A stretch of 64,000 nt of DNA from Actinomucor elegans (lineage: Eukaryota > Mucoromycota > Mucoromycetes > Mucorales > Mucoraceae), in contig JAMSLZ010000006.1 in the NCBI GenBank assembly GCA_026027325.1, forward strand, positions 558,001-622,000. The letters are read 5' to 3'. The first letter of the stretch is position 1; each line of letters opens with the position of its first letter. Shown in pieces: positions 36,879 to 50,305 of this stretch. The notes beneath the pieces were generated by a model. It was not told where the DNA came from, searched no databases, and saw only the letters and a program-made list of their open reading frames with translations. The translations under genes and the position numbers were made by a program.

Positions 36879-38084
36879 GTTGGTATAAATTATACTCGGC
36901 TTGTGGCAATGGTTAAAACACAGTATGACTCGTATTTTAGTTATAAAACTGCTCTATGTAGTGCTGCAGTAAGCTATTTTAAGCTGGAGATACCGATTAG
37001 GTCTATCTCTTGTATGGATTAAAGTGCCGGCTATAATCCGTTTAGAATTCGTGAATCAAAAACCTATGTCAATAAAAGCCTTGTTCTAAAAAAAACAATA
37101 GGAGAGATTAATCTAGAATCTTGAGTACTTAATATAATTCGAAAAAAGTGGGCTAAACTTTTTAATAGTATAATTCACAATATTGACTCAAATACAAACG
37201 GTATTTATTCAAACGCGTCTATTGCCCGTATACTCTAAAGTATAATTACAAAGTTAATTCACCGAAAAAAAAAACCCCCCTTTTTGTATATACATTTTCC
37301 GAACACCAAAGCCTCACTTGATTTACTGTTCAACAAATTGCGATTGTTTGATCAATAAAAGTTTAACGAAAATTCCATAGTGGCTCACCACTTACAACGC
37401 CGACGGCCAATCACATGTATAGTTTCAAATAGGCAGTGTACGATATATCAACTTCATAACTTGTTTACTGGGGGGTAGCAGATCAGGAAATGTGCTTTAA
37501 ATTACCGAGTTATATATAAGCAAGTGAATCAAAGTTCGAGTGCTGTAATATATTGCTAACAAACCAGCGTATAAAATTGAAAAAATATGTAATAGCTCAG
37601 TCTTCTCCGCTTACTCTATGCACTTAATTTAGAGTTGAGTATATAATATCCATTCTTCGTTTAAAAGATAATATATGTATCAATTGGCCTTATCTAACAT
37701 ACTATATTTTGAACTTAATTGAAGTGGCCATTATCTCTGAAACGAGGCAAGCCATTACCTTTAATCCAAGACATGTATATGCAAGCTGTCATTTGAAATT
37801 CAACAAATGAAAATATGGTTATTTAAACTAAAAGAAGTAATGAGACCCAAGGTTTTCAGATGTGATTAATTTTGAAGCTTTATTATTGATAAGCTAAAAA
37901 AATTTATTATTTGTTTTTACACGAGAAAGATATACTCTTGATTGTATCAGTCAATTGTTAAGTAAAATAGTTATTGAGGAATTATATATTCAATAATGTT
38001 ATGAAGGCGGACTTGAAAAGGCTGCTTCAAAATTGCTATATTTGACCCAATAAAACGCGGGCTTTAATGATCATCGAGTGACAG

Positions 38085-38091
38085 TATAAAA
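38085..38091 (+). promoter_or_regulatory. TATA box of the Nudix gene
   Basis: TATAAAA 53 nt upstream of the ATG at 38144, followed by a T/C-rich stretch. Confidence 0.5.
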
Positions 38092-38143
38092 CCGAGAGTC
38101 TTCTTTCTTTTTCCTTTTCTTTTTTCTTTATACTACAGAAAAA

Positions 38144-38869
38144 ATGACAGATACACCACCTCCAGAAGAGCAAACTAAAATCAAATATACAAAGAAAGCA
38201 AGACATGGTCACGGACAGGATGTAACTGATATTCACAATATTAGACAAGTGGCTGGTTGTCTACCTATCGACCCAAATTCAAAACGTTTCTTATTGATTT
38301 CCTCAAGCAAGCATCCAGACGCGTGGGTTATCGTAAGTTCGATTTTTTTTTTAAAAAAAAATAAGGCAAGTTTAATTGACATAATGTATTAATAGCCAAA
38401 AGGTGGCTGGGAAGTTGATGAAACACAAGAACACGCTGCGCTTCGAGAAACTTGGGAAGAAGCAGGCATTAAAGGTCGGATCACTCGCCAAATTGGTGTA
38501 TTCGTGGAACGCAGCAAGAAAAAGATTAAGGCACACCACTGGATCTTTGAGATGGAGATTGACGAAGTAGCTAAAAAATATCCAGAGCGTAATAAGAGAG
38601 ATCGTCGCTGGTTTACTTATGATGAGGCTTTGATAGCCACACAAAATAACAACTATATTCAAGAAGCTATTCGTCTATCAACACTTAATCCATCTACAAA
38701 AGGCATTGATGTGCCATCCACTCCTTCATCAGCTCCTATTATCAAACCAATGGATTCTCCGTCAAAAGAAGCTAATGTAACGCCACCTTCAAATACTGAA
38801 AGTATAAAACCTAAGGATTCGTTTCAAGAACTGCAAGAGTTGATGGAGAATGCGTCCATCTCAAAGTAA
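38144..38869 (+). CDS. Nudix hydrolase, diphosphoinositol polyphosphate phosphohydrolase type
   Basis: Two exons, 38144-38332 and 38396-38869; 663 nt, 220 residues. The intron splits just before the Nudix segment: WVI joined to PKGGWEVDE. The Nudix box reads G-GWEVD-E-TQEHAAL-RE-T-W-EE-A-G-I, matching GX5EX7REUXEEXGU except Thr at the hydrophobic U position. PKGG with a downstream aromatic KKKIKAHHW and RRWFTYDEA fits DIPP/Aps1/Ddp1 enzymes that cleave inositol pyrophosphates and diadenosine polyphosphates. A 60-residue Pro/Ser-rich C-terminal extension ends in an amphipathic helix. With the Siw14-like phosphatase, the window encodes two candidate inositol pyrophosphate hydrolases, which are not adjacent. 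The intron contains a T10-A9 tract. Confidence 0.92.
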
Positions 38870-39690
38870 TTATGTATTATATTGGGAGCTTCCCTTGAAT
38901 TGATTAAAATGTAGATGAAGGGCATATATGCCTTGGTTTAAATGGATATGGTTGTGTGCTATGAAACTGGAGTCTTTGTTTATTGGTACAAAGGATATCT
39001 TTTTGGTAAACCACCAATGTTTCGAAAATGAACAGTTGATCCAAACACTGAACTCTTCACACAGGAGAAACTAAATTGTGGGATATATTAATCTTAAACT
39101 ATCGTGTAAGCTCTTTCTATGAGAAACCAACTTCTTTAAATGGCAGAAATTCGCTCAAGCTATAGTCACAGCGCACTAATATTTACACAATAGTAAATGA
39201 AGCACAGTACTCCTGCCCTTTTAGAAGATGTTTATAGTATAGTTACACTCCATTGGAGGGTACCTTAGAAAATTCAGAACCAAGAGTATAATTGATATAA
39301 ATGAACACGTTACATTCCTTCAAGTATGTTCATTATAACTATTTCCAAGGTCCTATTAGATGCAACAGCTCATTTCGAGCATGACGGTATTGAATCGAAG
39401 ATGGCTGCAACCTCCAGAATTGCATCCCTAAATCCATATGGAATTCATATAAATTCCAGCTATTTGTTGACGAATAGAATATACACGCTATATTCTTATT
39501 AAACAAGGATTCTAATAAAGATATTTTGAGTATAGTCGACTTGTCAGACACGACTTTTAAGCAGGATTAGATGGAAAATTATAGCCATTCAATCTCGTCT
39601 AGAAATGTTTAAACCGGTACATGGAGCGCAAAAGACGGCACAAAACTACCTTTAATATATATAATACACAAATACAAGATGATAGGTAGA
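38870..39690. other. Intergenic, no gene seen
   Basis: AT-rich spacer between the 3' ends of two convergent genes. A 70-codon minus-strand frame at 39339-39551 lacks support. Confidence 0.5.
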
Positions 39691-42600
39691 TTAGCGTCTT
39701 TCTTTAACGAGGTATTTCAAAAACAAAAACGAAGTCAAGAGAGTTGCAAAGACAAAAAAGACCAACCGCATAACATCCGCCCAAAAAGCTTGACCATTAA
39801 ATCCAAATCTCGCGAGAATGATAGAGCCAGGAATTTGTATATCTGTAATAGATTTATCGCGCAAGGTGATATCCTTGAGTTCATTTACAATGAGTGCTTC
39901 ATAGCCGTAATTGAAGAAACTTAGATGTTGAAGCCAGCTGTTTGAAAAAAAAAAAAAAAAAAAAAAGAGTTAACTTCATCTGCTAAACATAAAATCGAAG
40001 CAAATACGTTACCTTAACATCGGAGGTATATGATCTATGAATATAAAGAGATACATATAGATGAATAAGACTGTACTGTCCATGCTTCTTTAATCACTTA
40101 CCCTTATTTAACAAGAATCCACCAAATAGCATCGAGAATAGAATAACTAGATTAGCCAGGAGGTTGGCTGCAGACAAGCTTTTGAACGCAGTAGCAAAGC
40201 ACAAACACAAACCTGCTGCAGCCAAGTTGAACAAGACCAAAACCAGAAGAAATTTACCAAAGATAGGAAGAGCAGGGTTAAGCCCAATCATATAGTAACT
40301 GATAGAGCCCATAACTAATGGAGGTAAGACACGCAGAGGTACAATATCAAATAATACTTTAGCTACAAAGTATGAGCCCGGGTTATAATAGCCATTTTCT
40401 CTCTCGCGCATGAACAAGATGCGTTCCTTGTTGAACATATCTAGGGCACTAGTCGCAGCAAAACCTAAAAGTGCGCACATAAAGAACAACACACCCAGCC
40501 TGTTTTGGACACCGGAAAGATCAACATCCACCTGCCAAAAGAGACTGCCTAGCAAGACAGCTAGCACAACGGAGAATGCAAAATGAGCAAAGAATAAGAA
40601 TGGATTACGGTAGAGATTGATAAAAGTACGAGAAGAAAGCAAAGACTAGTATTATTGTTAATACATAGATTAATAACGGTCAAATGCATACTTACCACTT
40701 CGTGATAGAACTGATAGATTGAAAAAACAGAGCTCTCTTGACCTGGCGCATCTACCCATACTGTATATATTCCATTCTGCGTTTCTGAGCGCCCGAGGCG
40801 ATTTTCAATGGCCTGATAGAGATCAGAGGTATGAAAAGATTCAAGCAAATAGTGTGCATGATTAGATTCTGATAACAGATTCAATTCTCCTGATCCATCT
40901 TGTTGCTGGCTACCATTCGATAGAGAGAAAGACGTGTGTATATCCTCCAACGGTTGACTTACAAGTCCAACCTGACTGCGGCTTGAAGGCAAAGGCGTAT
41001 CTGGTCTGCTAACTGCGCCATCTGGTCTTTTCATTGTAAGATCAACTACCAAGAAAAGGTTTAATTCAAATGGAAGTATTCTCATGATGTCACTTACTTA
41101 GATAATCGGCAACATTATAATCAGTAGGTATAGAAAAGCCCAAGCCTTTAAAGTAAGTGGAGCATGTTTTTGCAGGGCCAAAGTATACCTATACGTCTGC
41201 TCAGCTGAATAGTCCTTTTTCAGTCTTTATTAGTAAACTTACAGTTTGGCCGCCCGAGAGTAACATAAGAGAATCAAACATCTTGAATATATTGGATCTT
41301 GGTTGATGAATAGTTACAATGATTGTTCTCTTGCCCTCATGCGCCAGTCTTTTAAGACAGTCCATAACTACACCAGCGTTGTACGCGTCCAATCCACTTG
41401 TTGGTTCATCCAAAAACAACAAACTGGGACTAGTTACTAGTTCTTTTCCAATACTGACTCTTCTCTTTTCGCCACCGCTGATACCACGCTGTCCTGGTAT
41501 ACCAATCTGACTATCGGCGATCTTTGATATACCTAATTCCTGAATAACATCTTCTACGCGTCTTTGTTTTGCTTTTAAAGGCATCTTTCTGGGTAGGCGC
41601 ATTAGTGCTGCGTATGTCAATGTTTCTCGTACAGTCAGTGTGCCCATCAAACTGTCGTCCTGATCCACGAATCCAGTCAAGCGCTTGAATTGTCTTCGCG
41701 TTGGAGAAGCTCCATTGATTAGAATGCTACCAGTGGCGATACCTCGTTTATGCTTTCTTGATAGTATATCTAACAAACTTGATTTACCAGCTCCAGAAGG
41801 TCCCATTACAGCTAGCATCTGTCCAGGCTCTACATAGCCATTTACATTGGATAGAATTGATTTTCCGGAAACAGTATAATTCACATCCGCAAACGTTAGA
41901 GACACTTCTGTTGAAGTAGAATAATTATCCAGGTCATCCTCATCTTCCTCTGTCAATTCAATACGCGTTCCAAACATTTTCTTTTGTCTAGAAGCTGTAA
42001 ATTTGGTAATTGCAAATAGTAGTACACAAGCAACAAATATCGCTCCAATGATCATCATTTCAGTATAACTTGAAAACACTTGATCCTAGTCAATAGTTCA
42101 TTAGTTAAAAGAACATGTTCAATGAGGAAACTTACAATTGGTTCAGCATCAAGAAAGTCCTGCTCATTGGCGCATTCACCAGCATCGCAAGCAAGCTGAA
42201 TATTATCAGGAAATACACTCACTAGTGTTGAGTATTCTATGGTAATACAGCATTAAGTTATTGGTAAAACTAGATATCACTGCTAACTTACCGTTGTACC
42301 AACAATCCTTGCCGTTTTTACAAAACCATTCAGAAGGGCCTTTTACATTTTTGACAAGTTCCGACATGTCTAATTAAAAATTAATACTTGAGCTATATCT
42401 TACTATTGGATCAACTTACCTACTTCTTTACCGCACATAAACGCATCCTTCATACATCCACAGTTTGCTTTGGCACAATGACCTTGCACATCATTCTCTC
42501 CAGAAGCTATAGAAATCATTAATTTTAATAAATTTTTTTGTGATCGTATTACATACTAGTTTGGGTGCATTCGCTTAATTCACAATAGAATTGTTCTTCG

Positions 42601-43254
42601 CTATCTTTCCAGAACTGAAATATACATTCACCCGCCTGCCATTCGCACGTCAAAGAGACATGGGTATTATCGATCCAAGGTATATCTATACTAATTCTTT
42701 GAGTTAATAGTCCTATAAGAACAATCGAAGCTTACTTGTAGTAGCACACCAAGCATGAAGTGACTTTAATCCAATAGCCGATTTAATGCAAGTTGCATTT
42801 GCACCTTTGAATGGTTGGCACGATTTATCCTCTTGACAAACATTACAGTTCACACCACCCCACCTTTGATAAAAAGGATACATTTAACATTGCTATTATG
42901 ATCAGCGATGGTTTATGATAATATAGCTCACTGTTTTTACCCTGGATCGCAAGCACAGTCTTCGCCTGGTTTCCTCTGTGGTCTATTCTCTTCATATAAT
43001 GATCCACAAAGAGGCTGGGTACAGTCCAAACCACCTTTGATCCGAGAAACTATTAGGCTTTTTGTATAATATTATGCAAAAATATTCACTTTACCCCAAC
43101 CAGGTTGGCAAACACATGCCCCACTTGGATCACACTTTCCACCATTAGCACAAAAGCTATTGGGTAATTGACAGTTAAAGCATACTGGACATTCGGGACA
43201 CTCTTGCTGTCTCTTTGTGTAGTGAGGAAATAGGTGTTTCGTATTACTTTTCAT
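39691..43254 (-). CDS. ADP1: ABCG half-transporter with Cys-rich ectodomain (Adp1 type)
   Basis: About twelve exons; first three 43095-43254, 42941-43034 and 42736-42863, last ending with TAA at 39691. The N-terminal ~330 residues are Cys-rich with an EGF-like CNCQLPNSFCANGGKCDPSGACVCQPGWG-type module (read here in short pieces: CANGGKCDPSGAC, CACDPG, GWGGVNCNVC). Then one membrane helix (MMIIGAIFVACVLLFAITKF). The ABC domain has Walker A GPSGAGKSS, signature ISGGEKRR, Walker B LLFLDEPTSGLD and the H-loop TIHQPR. A 6TM ABC2 domain follows (NRLGVLFFMCALLGF, RERENGYYNPGSYF). This is the Adp1 layout of fungi. Substrate is unknown. The first exon shows no signal peptide, so an upstream exon may be missing or the start may be wrong. 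The last intron has an A22/T22 tract at its acceptor. Confidence 0.88.
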
Positions 43255-44475
43255 TACTTTTTCCTATATATGAACGAGGAAAAAAAGGAAAAAAAGAGAA
43301 AGGTGCTAGTTCACAGGCTTTATTGTTCCTTTAAGAATTGAATCTCCGTCGAGTGTTCCAAAAGATGCTTAATCGACAAGCGCGCTTATTTGATCAGAGG
43401 TTCGTACATTTCTTTTTGTTTAATTTATAATGACCAAGCGCGCTGTAAACAAGAAATAAAGAGCGTAATTAGCGATATTTTTGGGTGCCTAGGCTGTTTT
43501 CAGTCAAATAAACAAAATAACCTCAAGTACTAAATGGTCATCATACCAATCACCAGCAGCAGTCGTTTTAATGATACCAGCGGTTTAATATAAACGGACT
43601 TTGTACCTTGTTTAGAAATAAAAGAAACTATCTTAAGAAGCTCAGTACTAAACAATACAGTATAAAAACAAAGGTTGGTATTCAGAAAGATCGAAATCCT
43701 CAATATACTAAGGAACTTGAATACTAAACGACAGCATTAATTCTTGCTTCCATATCTTTGAATACTCAAAGATAATATACCTTCATACCCTTAAATAATG
43801 CTTAATCAACTTAATATTGAAATACTACACCGATTGAAAATCTCAACTTAAAAGTTACTATGGTACCTAGGATATGTTGGGCGCTAGTATGGGATTAACA
43901 TGCAGCATCATTATTTACACCACAATGTTTTTCTTCCAAATCATCATAGTTTTTCAACAAGCCATTCGGCTGCTTGCTAACAACAATAGCATCGATTATT
44001 TCGTTGTGTTTACCAGCCTTAAATCCATTCTAATCATCTTTCGAATGATATAGACTGGGTAAAGAATTAAATAGAAAAGTGAATATCTCAGTAATCAAAC
44101 CGTGTACATAGGGTCGAGCTTTTGTATTACTAGCCTATATTAATCTACACTAGCAAACGTTATTGAGTTCAAATGAATTTGCTTTTTTCTGGATATAAAA
44201 GATTTATCTTCGTGCTTCCTAAGAATATACACATCATGTAATTTCAAGGACTCTGAGTCTGATTCTTATACTTCATTGTCCAATAAAATCAAAGCATTAT
44301 TTATTGCAACAGTAACTCAGTAAATCAGCTAGCATCGAAATGTTATAGAACCACTAAGCAGACCTAGAAAACTTTATTCAAGTAGATACAAATGTGACCA
44401 TCAAAATATTTTGTTCTATAGCTATAGTCTGGTTTTATAAATGCAGTTCTTGAAAAAAGGACTTGATACCACTGG

Positions 44476-44511
<36 letters not shown>

Positions 44512-44609
44512 CTGACCCTCAAATCCTGCAACAAGCAAATAGAAATAGTTAAAAAATTTTCAATATTTTTTTTTGTTTTTTTATAGATCTCGATCTACAA
44601 TCGTAAAAT
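43255..44609. other. Intergenic, 1.35 kb, with T30 tract
   Basis: AT-rich divergent spacer between the ABC transporter and DBP7. A 30-nt T run lies at 44478-44507, about 100 nt before the DBP7 start. No gene-like frame. Confidence 0.5.
44478..44507 (+). repeat. T30 homopolymer upstream of DBP7
   Basis: Uninterrupted run of 30 T. Poly(dA:dT) tracts near starts are known to exclude nucleosomes in fungi, so a promoter role is possible. Confidence 0.85.
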
Positions 44610-47113
44610 ATGGAGGACGATGGCATCTTGTTAAATTTCAGTACAACACCCAAAACTGCAAAACCTTCAGTCGTGAAACGAGGCAATGATCGTGGTGTAA
44701 AAAAAACACCTGTTCCAAGTGTTAGCACTCCAAAAGAATCGAGCACTCCAAGCGCTCCTGCAGCAACCGAGACGGATGAGACAGCAGCAGCAGCAGCAGC
44801 AGCAGCCTCTGGACTGGCACCCGGCACCAAAGTGCTTCACGGTAGAGCTCAAATTATGTCCTCTCTCTTCTCTTCAAACCCTGAAATTCCTTCGACATAT
44901 CATAAGAAATCAGTCAGTACACGAGAAGGTGCTAGTAACGCGCCTATGATGGACTCCAGCTCTTTCACAGGTATCGGTATCCAATCCGATTTAGCCGATC
45001 ATCTGGTCAACAAGCTCAGTGTCAGTACTCCTACCAATGTTCAAGCAAAGGCCATTCCAGTTTTGCTCGGCCCAGCTTCTCCTCATCACAAAGAAGACGT
45101 CGATGTCGTTGTTCAGGCCGAAACAGGTTCTGGTAAAACATTGACCTACTTGTTGCCTATTGTCAATCGTTTGATTGCTGCTTCAACCGCACCCAAAGAT
45201 GCTATCAAACAAAATGAACAACCCTTTGGTGATAGAATGGTAGGCACTGTTGCAATCATTCTGACGCCTACTCGCGAATTGGCACAGCAAGTGCTCGGTG
45301 TCTTGACTACGCTAGTCAATTTGCCTCGACCTAAAGACGAAAATGTACGCCGTTTGCATTGGATTGTACCTGGTATTGTCATTGGTGGTGATTCCAAGGC
45401 TAAAGAAAAGGCTCGTTTGAGAAAAGGAGTGAATGTACTCGTCAGCACACCTGGTCGTTTACTGGATCATTTGGAAAATACAAAAAGTTTCGATATCACT
45501 AATCTCAAGTGGTTGGTGTTGGATGAAGCAGATCGTTTGCTGGATTTGGGTTTTGAAGAAACACTCAAGAAGATTATGACGATTATCGATGATCGCACTA
45601 AAGCTGGTGGATCAGCCAAATACAAGCAAATGATGACCAACAAATTTTGGCCAAAGAAGAGACAGACAGTACTTTGTTCTGCTACATTAAGAGACGATGT
45701 GAAGGAATTAGCTGGTTGGTCGCTTGTGAAGCCAGCCTTTGTCAGTGGCACAGATTCAAAGCGGGATGCTTCCAAGTTGTTAAGTACAAACGCTACAACT
45801 GAGGAAGACGAAGAGATGAAATTTACCACACCTAATCAACTGAAACAGTCCTATACTATTATACCTGCCAAATTACGATTGATTACACTGCTAGCATTGC
45901 TTCGTTCTTGTTTCTTTGATAAACTTCAAAAGAAGAGTATTAATAGTAAGGTGATTGTCTTCTTTTCCTGCTGTGATTCAGTTGATTTCCACTATGATTT
46001 ATTTGCTCATGCTGGAAAGCCTATCTTGGACGAAGATTCTGATGAAGACGATGATGATGTGGATGATGAAGCCAAGATAATGAAACAAGCGTTGAACAAA
46101 GTGGTGGGCAAAAGCGAAGCCAAGAAGTTTACCAGAGAATTCACGGGCAATAATAAAAACTTCAAGAGTAACCGATCGGATGAAGTGGCTCCTGCTTTGA
46201 ACGAAGGTGCCAAAAAGAATCAAAAAGTGGTTGAAGAGGCAAGTCAGATCAGTACATTACTCTTGGAGAAACCTGTTTTCCGTCTTCATGGCGATTTGAA
46301 TCAACAGATTCGCTCTCAAACGTTTGCCGAGTTCAGTAAAGCAAAAGCTGGCGTGCTTTTCTGTACAGATGTTGCTGCTCGTGGTTTAGATTTGCCCAAT
46401 GTTGATCGCATTATCCAGTATGATGTTCCTACTGATCTCAAAGATTATGTACATCGTGTGGGTCGTACTGCTCGTTTAGGTAAGGCTGGTGAAGCTACTT
46501 TGTTCTTATTGCCCAGTGAAATGGACTATCTCGATATCTTGAAGGCTCAAGATCTATTCCCTGCTCCTATCACTATGGAAACTATCTTGAAGAACATCGC
46601 TGAATACCAAGATGACTATCAAACACCTGCACAAGAGTTGCAAAACACAATGGAAAACTATATACTGTCCGATGAAAGTGTAAGTTGAGGTATAATAATA
46701 TTTATCATTTACAGTGTATTAATCGATATCTATAGCATGTCTTGTTGGCTCGTAAAGCATTCTGGTCCACTTGTCGTGCATACGCTACTCATCCAGCTGC
46801 AGAAAAACATATCTTCCACGTTAAAAGACTTCATTTAGGTCACTTGGCCAAATCATTTGCTTTAAGAGAAGCACCTTCCAATATCCATGAAAAGACCAAG
46901 GGTAAAAAGAAGAAGGATGCCAAGAATGAACGCATGCCTGGTTTAAAGAAGTTTGAAGGCAAAGAAAAACCTACAGGACCTAAAAAGAATATCAATAATC
47001 CTTTAAAGAGAAACTTTGATCATGCTGGTGAGTTTGCTATTGCAAGTGCTTCTAGTATGATGGATGGTCCTACAACCAAGAAGAAGAAGAAAAATCCTCC
47101 TGGTCGCAAATAG
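44610..47113 (+). CDS. DBP7: DEAD-box RNA helicase Dbp7 (DDX31 type)
   Basis: Two exons, 44610-46679 and 46736-47113; 2448 nt, 815 residues. Motifs in order: Q motif region ([14 protein letters not shown]), AETGSGKT (I), PTRELAQQ (Ia), TPGRLLDH (Ib), [12 protein letters not shown] (II, DEAD), SAT (III), then [29 protein letters not shown] and [10 protein letters not shown] (VI). A Lys-rich C terminus follows the intron. The long spacer between motif III and the C-terminal RecA domain and the Cys-rich FFSCCDSV motif are typical of Dbp7/DDX31. The family acts in the nucleolus in 60S ribosome assembly. A GCA run at 44783-44806 encodes an Ala tract at about residues 59-67. Convergent with the FIST gene, 89 bp apart. 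Confidence 0.96.
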
Positions 47114-47202
47114 ACGTATTATATTATAGAAACATGTGTACATTATTAAACATCTTTACATATTAAACAAGTATATTTCAATAAACAAGAAATCTAATAA
47201 TA

Positions 47203-48520
47203 TTATTGTAATGCAAAAGTGACCTTTGAGTATGGCACATCCATGACTTCGCTTGGTATATTACTACGACCTACAACGACCCCATTCTCACTGACCCCAC
47301 CAAAGACATCAGGAATAACTGTCGCCTCGTCTGGAATCTTGACAGGCGCAGCATCAATAGTATGATCTTTTCCACTCACTCCAAATACGATTTCATTTGC
47401 GCCTGCAGACTTACTGGCTACGTTTTCGAAACCTAAAGGCTTCTTTCTTAAAAACTATAGCATCTTTTGTTAATTGAAAAAAGTACATACACCACTAGTT
47501 TCCATTCTTTACCTGAACAACTTGGCCCACTTGCAAATCTACAGTTGTATCAACAGACATATTTCCTTTACTAGGATCCCCACTTGTTATACGGCTCACA
47601 GTAACGTTGCTTTCTGAGCTTTGATCTTCATTCGGAGGATAAACTCCCAAGTAAAACTCTTCATCCTTTGATAATTTTGGACCGCCTTGGATCAATCGCA
47701 ACAGCAATCCTGTGGCTCCACCCTCATCCAAATCCAAAATGATATTACCGCGACAGCGCGTGATGGTAACAGGTTCACCCATCTTTTCCAAGGCCGCATG
47801 ACTTATTTTCATGTCCTTGATCGCATTCCCATATGAAGCAAACCCAACGATACCCGATCCCATCATCTTTTTCGAGTTGAACAATGTATAAGGAGTGCCT
47901 GTAACAAATGGAGTGGAGGCACCAATGATGCCTACTTTAGGTACTTGCGGGAAATGATGATCCAAAGCCTGTAGTAATTCATCAGGTTCATTATCAGATA
48001 CTGTCAATACAAAAGAAGGTGGATCGATAATGCCTGCTGGTAATTGATAGGTTTGTGCTGGGGTACTGACAGAGCCAAAATTGTCCCAGCCAAACTTGTC
48101 GATATGATCGCTTTGGAGCTGGATTCGGTCTTTCTCTTCTTTGCGGCCCCAACGACCCACAGAAACGCTACGGATCTTGAGTCGGCTATCACTATCTTCA
48201 ATAGCAAAAGGCACGATATGCTCGTCGAAACCCAATAGCAATGAAATGCCATGATCTACATGAGGAACACGATCGATGACACCACCAAGCAAAATGGTGG
48301 GTTTGAGCTTGTTTCGTAGTTCGCGCGTTAGATTTTGATAGTGCTTGAATGAGAAGGACTTGGAAGCAAGCACTACACAAACGTCAGGCTTCTTGTTTTT
48401 TAAAGAAGCAAGTGAAACTTGAAGACATTCTTCAACTGTAGATCCTGTCGAAGTCAACTTGGTCCAATAGGATCGTGAGTGTATAGGTTTAGTTAAAATG
48501 TGTCGCGTTGTCGAGAACAT
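47203..48520 (-). CDS. FIST-domain protein with a putative mitochondrial targeting sequence
   Basis: Two exons, 47513-48520 and 47203-47454; 1260 nt, 419 residues. The N-terminal ~20 residues (MFSTTRHILTKPIHSRSYWT) are basic, hydroxylated and lack acidic residues, as in a mitochondrial presequence. The body has the FIST pattern of alternating beta strands with conserved Gly: PTILLGGVIDRVPH, VGIIGASTPFVTG, GSGIVGFASYG, then the C-terminal half GGATGLLLRLIQGG and LGVYPP. FIST domains occur in sensory proteins across bacteria and in eukaryotic F-box proteins (FBXO22), and are thought to bind small ligands such as amino acids. No F-box is visible here. Ligand and role are unknown; the mitochondrial location is inference. 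Confidence 0.75.
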
Positions 48521-49172
48521 GTATTGTAGTGCAAGTAATGGAGTGTAAAAAAAAAATCCTATTTGATGCGTCTCATTTCAAGGTGTAGTTATTACTAAGA
48601 ATTTCTCTCGATTTTCATTGGCTGCGACTATTTTATCTCTATTGATGTCTGAAATGCACTTGCAACCCAAATTCTTAATTTTGACATTGGCTTTCATCCA
48701 GTTTATTTTTAATATCAACACTTTGCTGGTGCGTGCAATGAGTGTTCACAAAGTTTGAAAATAGTTGAATTCCTCATATAACTATCTAAAGCATATATGA
48801 ATGTTTCCTTTGATTAACGAAATTATCTTTACTAAATTTGTTTAAACATTTAAAAGATGTGACCTTATTCCTTGTAATTATACATGCAAATATCCGTAAA
48901 TACATAAAGTCCAAATTTTTTAAAAATTATATATGTTTTGAAAGTACCACTTATGTATATACTTTCTAAACATTATATTACAATTCTTCCAGAAATTATT
49001 TCATTGTCAAGATTATATTTTATGACTGATGCCAGCTAAAGTTGCATATGATCAGTAGTGCATACGTGTACAAGTTGAACCAGCATCTCTATTAGAATGT
49101 TTATTTAGCTAAGTTTCAAAGTGTATACTTTACATTCATGAATGGTGATGAATTACGCGCAAATCAAGCAAA

Positions 49173-49250
49173 ATAGATCTATAGATCTCTCGGTCAATCT
49201 CGGTCAAAGATCGCATCTAATAAGTGGATCGTACTCGGAATAAATTGTAT
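49173..49250 (-). repeat. Dispersed ~75-bp repeat, copy 8
   Basis: On the minus strand: ATTAGATGCGATCTTTGACC, GAGATTGACCGAGAGATC, TATAGATC. Shares GACCGAGAT with copy 4. Confidence 0.55.
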
Positions 49251-50296
49251 CTTAAATTGGAACTTTAATTTAGTTTCCACACAACTGTCAAATTTTTACT
49301 TTTTGTTAAAAATGAGCTATAAACTATCCGCTTTTCACTTACACAACAGACTTATAGTACTCTCAGCAGACCTTGACCAAATGGAATATATTGGAAGCAA
49401 ACCATGCTTAGAATGAACTATTACACCGATCTGAATCTTTTTCAAAGAGCAGGATTTGATGATTATATCTGCATTACTTTCATTTTACAGACATATTCCT
49501 TGATCGGCGCCAACTATTCTCTCCACTCTCCGATTTTAAACCCAGTTGAAGTTCGGGTAAACTATGCTGGACGCGGCCGAAACCTTCTTTTTCGTTATGC
49601 CTAATAAAACACATTGTATATTGACCCCATGTTCTGATACTTGGCGATGCACTCTGACGTGCCCTATAAGTTTTTCAAGGTGGAGTGCATGTTGCAGCTT
49701 TAAATACTTTTTATTTTTTTTATTTAAAAAAATTGGGTTGGCTGCTGTAGTAGTTTATTGGCCACATTCTCAACTACCTGTAGACACTGTAGCTTGATTT
49801 CTTAGTATTAATTGGCTTAGTTACATAAATTGGATTGCATCTCATTGAACACAAAAAACGCTTGGAAAATTATGCCGTTTAGTCTTTAAAATAGAGCGGC
49901 TGCATCTGATAATCAGATTCAACAAAAGATGCCTGTACAATGTGTCACCTTCCTCAATCAGTTTGATAGCAACGAACAAAGGGTCTGATCCTCATTTTTC
50001 CTTCCGTATGGTAATAAACTGCGTCTTGTCTAATAGAAAGAGAGATATGTGTTTAAAACCAATGCTCTACCTTGCGCAATCGCGTTGAATTTTAAAGTTA
50101 GAAACTATCTGTATGTAAAAGTTGGCCCAACCTCTGTTGATGCCCTTTTGTCATATGAATTTTCTTGGCCAATTAAAAGAATGTAATTCGAATAACTTGG
50201 TATTTTGAATTCTTATCTCCACGTAGAAAGTCACTATTATGGATGGTTTATGAACCAAATATTGGGGCCTTATTTTTTTTTTTTCTTTCTAATCCA

Positions 50297-50305
50297 TATA
50301 AAAGG
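50297..50305 (+). promoter_or_regulatory. TATA box of the PAQR gene
   Basis: TATAAAAGG within CCATATAAAAGG, 54 nt upstream of the ATG at 50359; the same 12-mer surrounds the TATA box at 1517. Confidence 0.65.

Larger units (their letters stand above)
36172..38143. other. Intergenic, 2 kb, with two repeat copies
   Basis: AT-rich spacer with a 9-nt tandem repeat, dispersed-repeat copies 6 and 7, and the TATA box of the Nudix gene near its right end. No gene-like frame. Confidence 0.5.

Noticed and set aside
49404..49797. Two overlapping plus frames of 66 and 77 codons
   Set aside because: No coding character, no splice context, no family; flanked by simple sequence.
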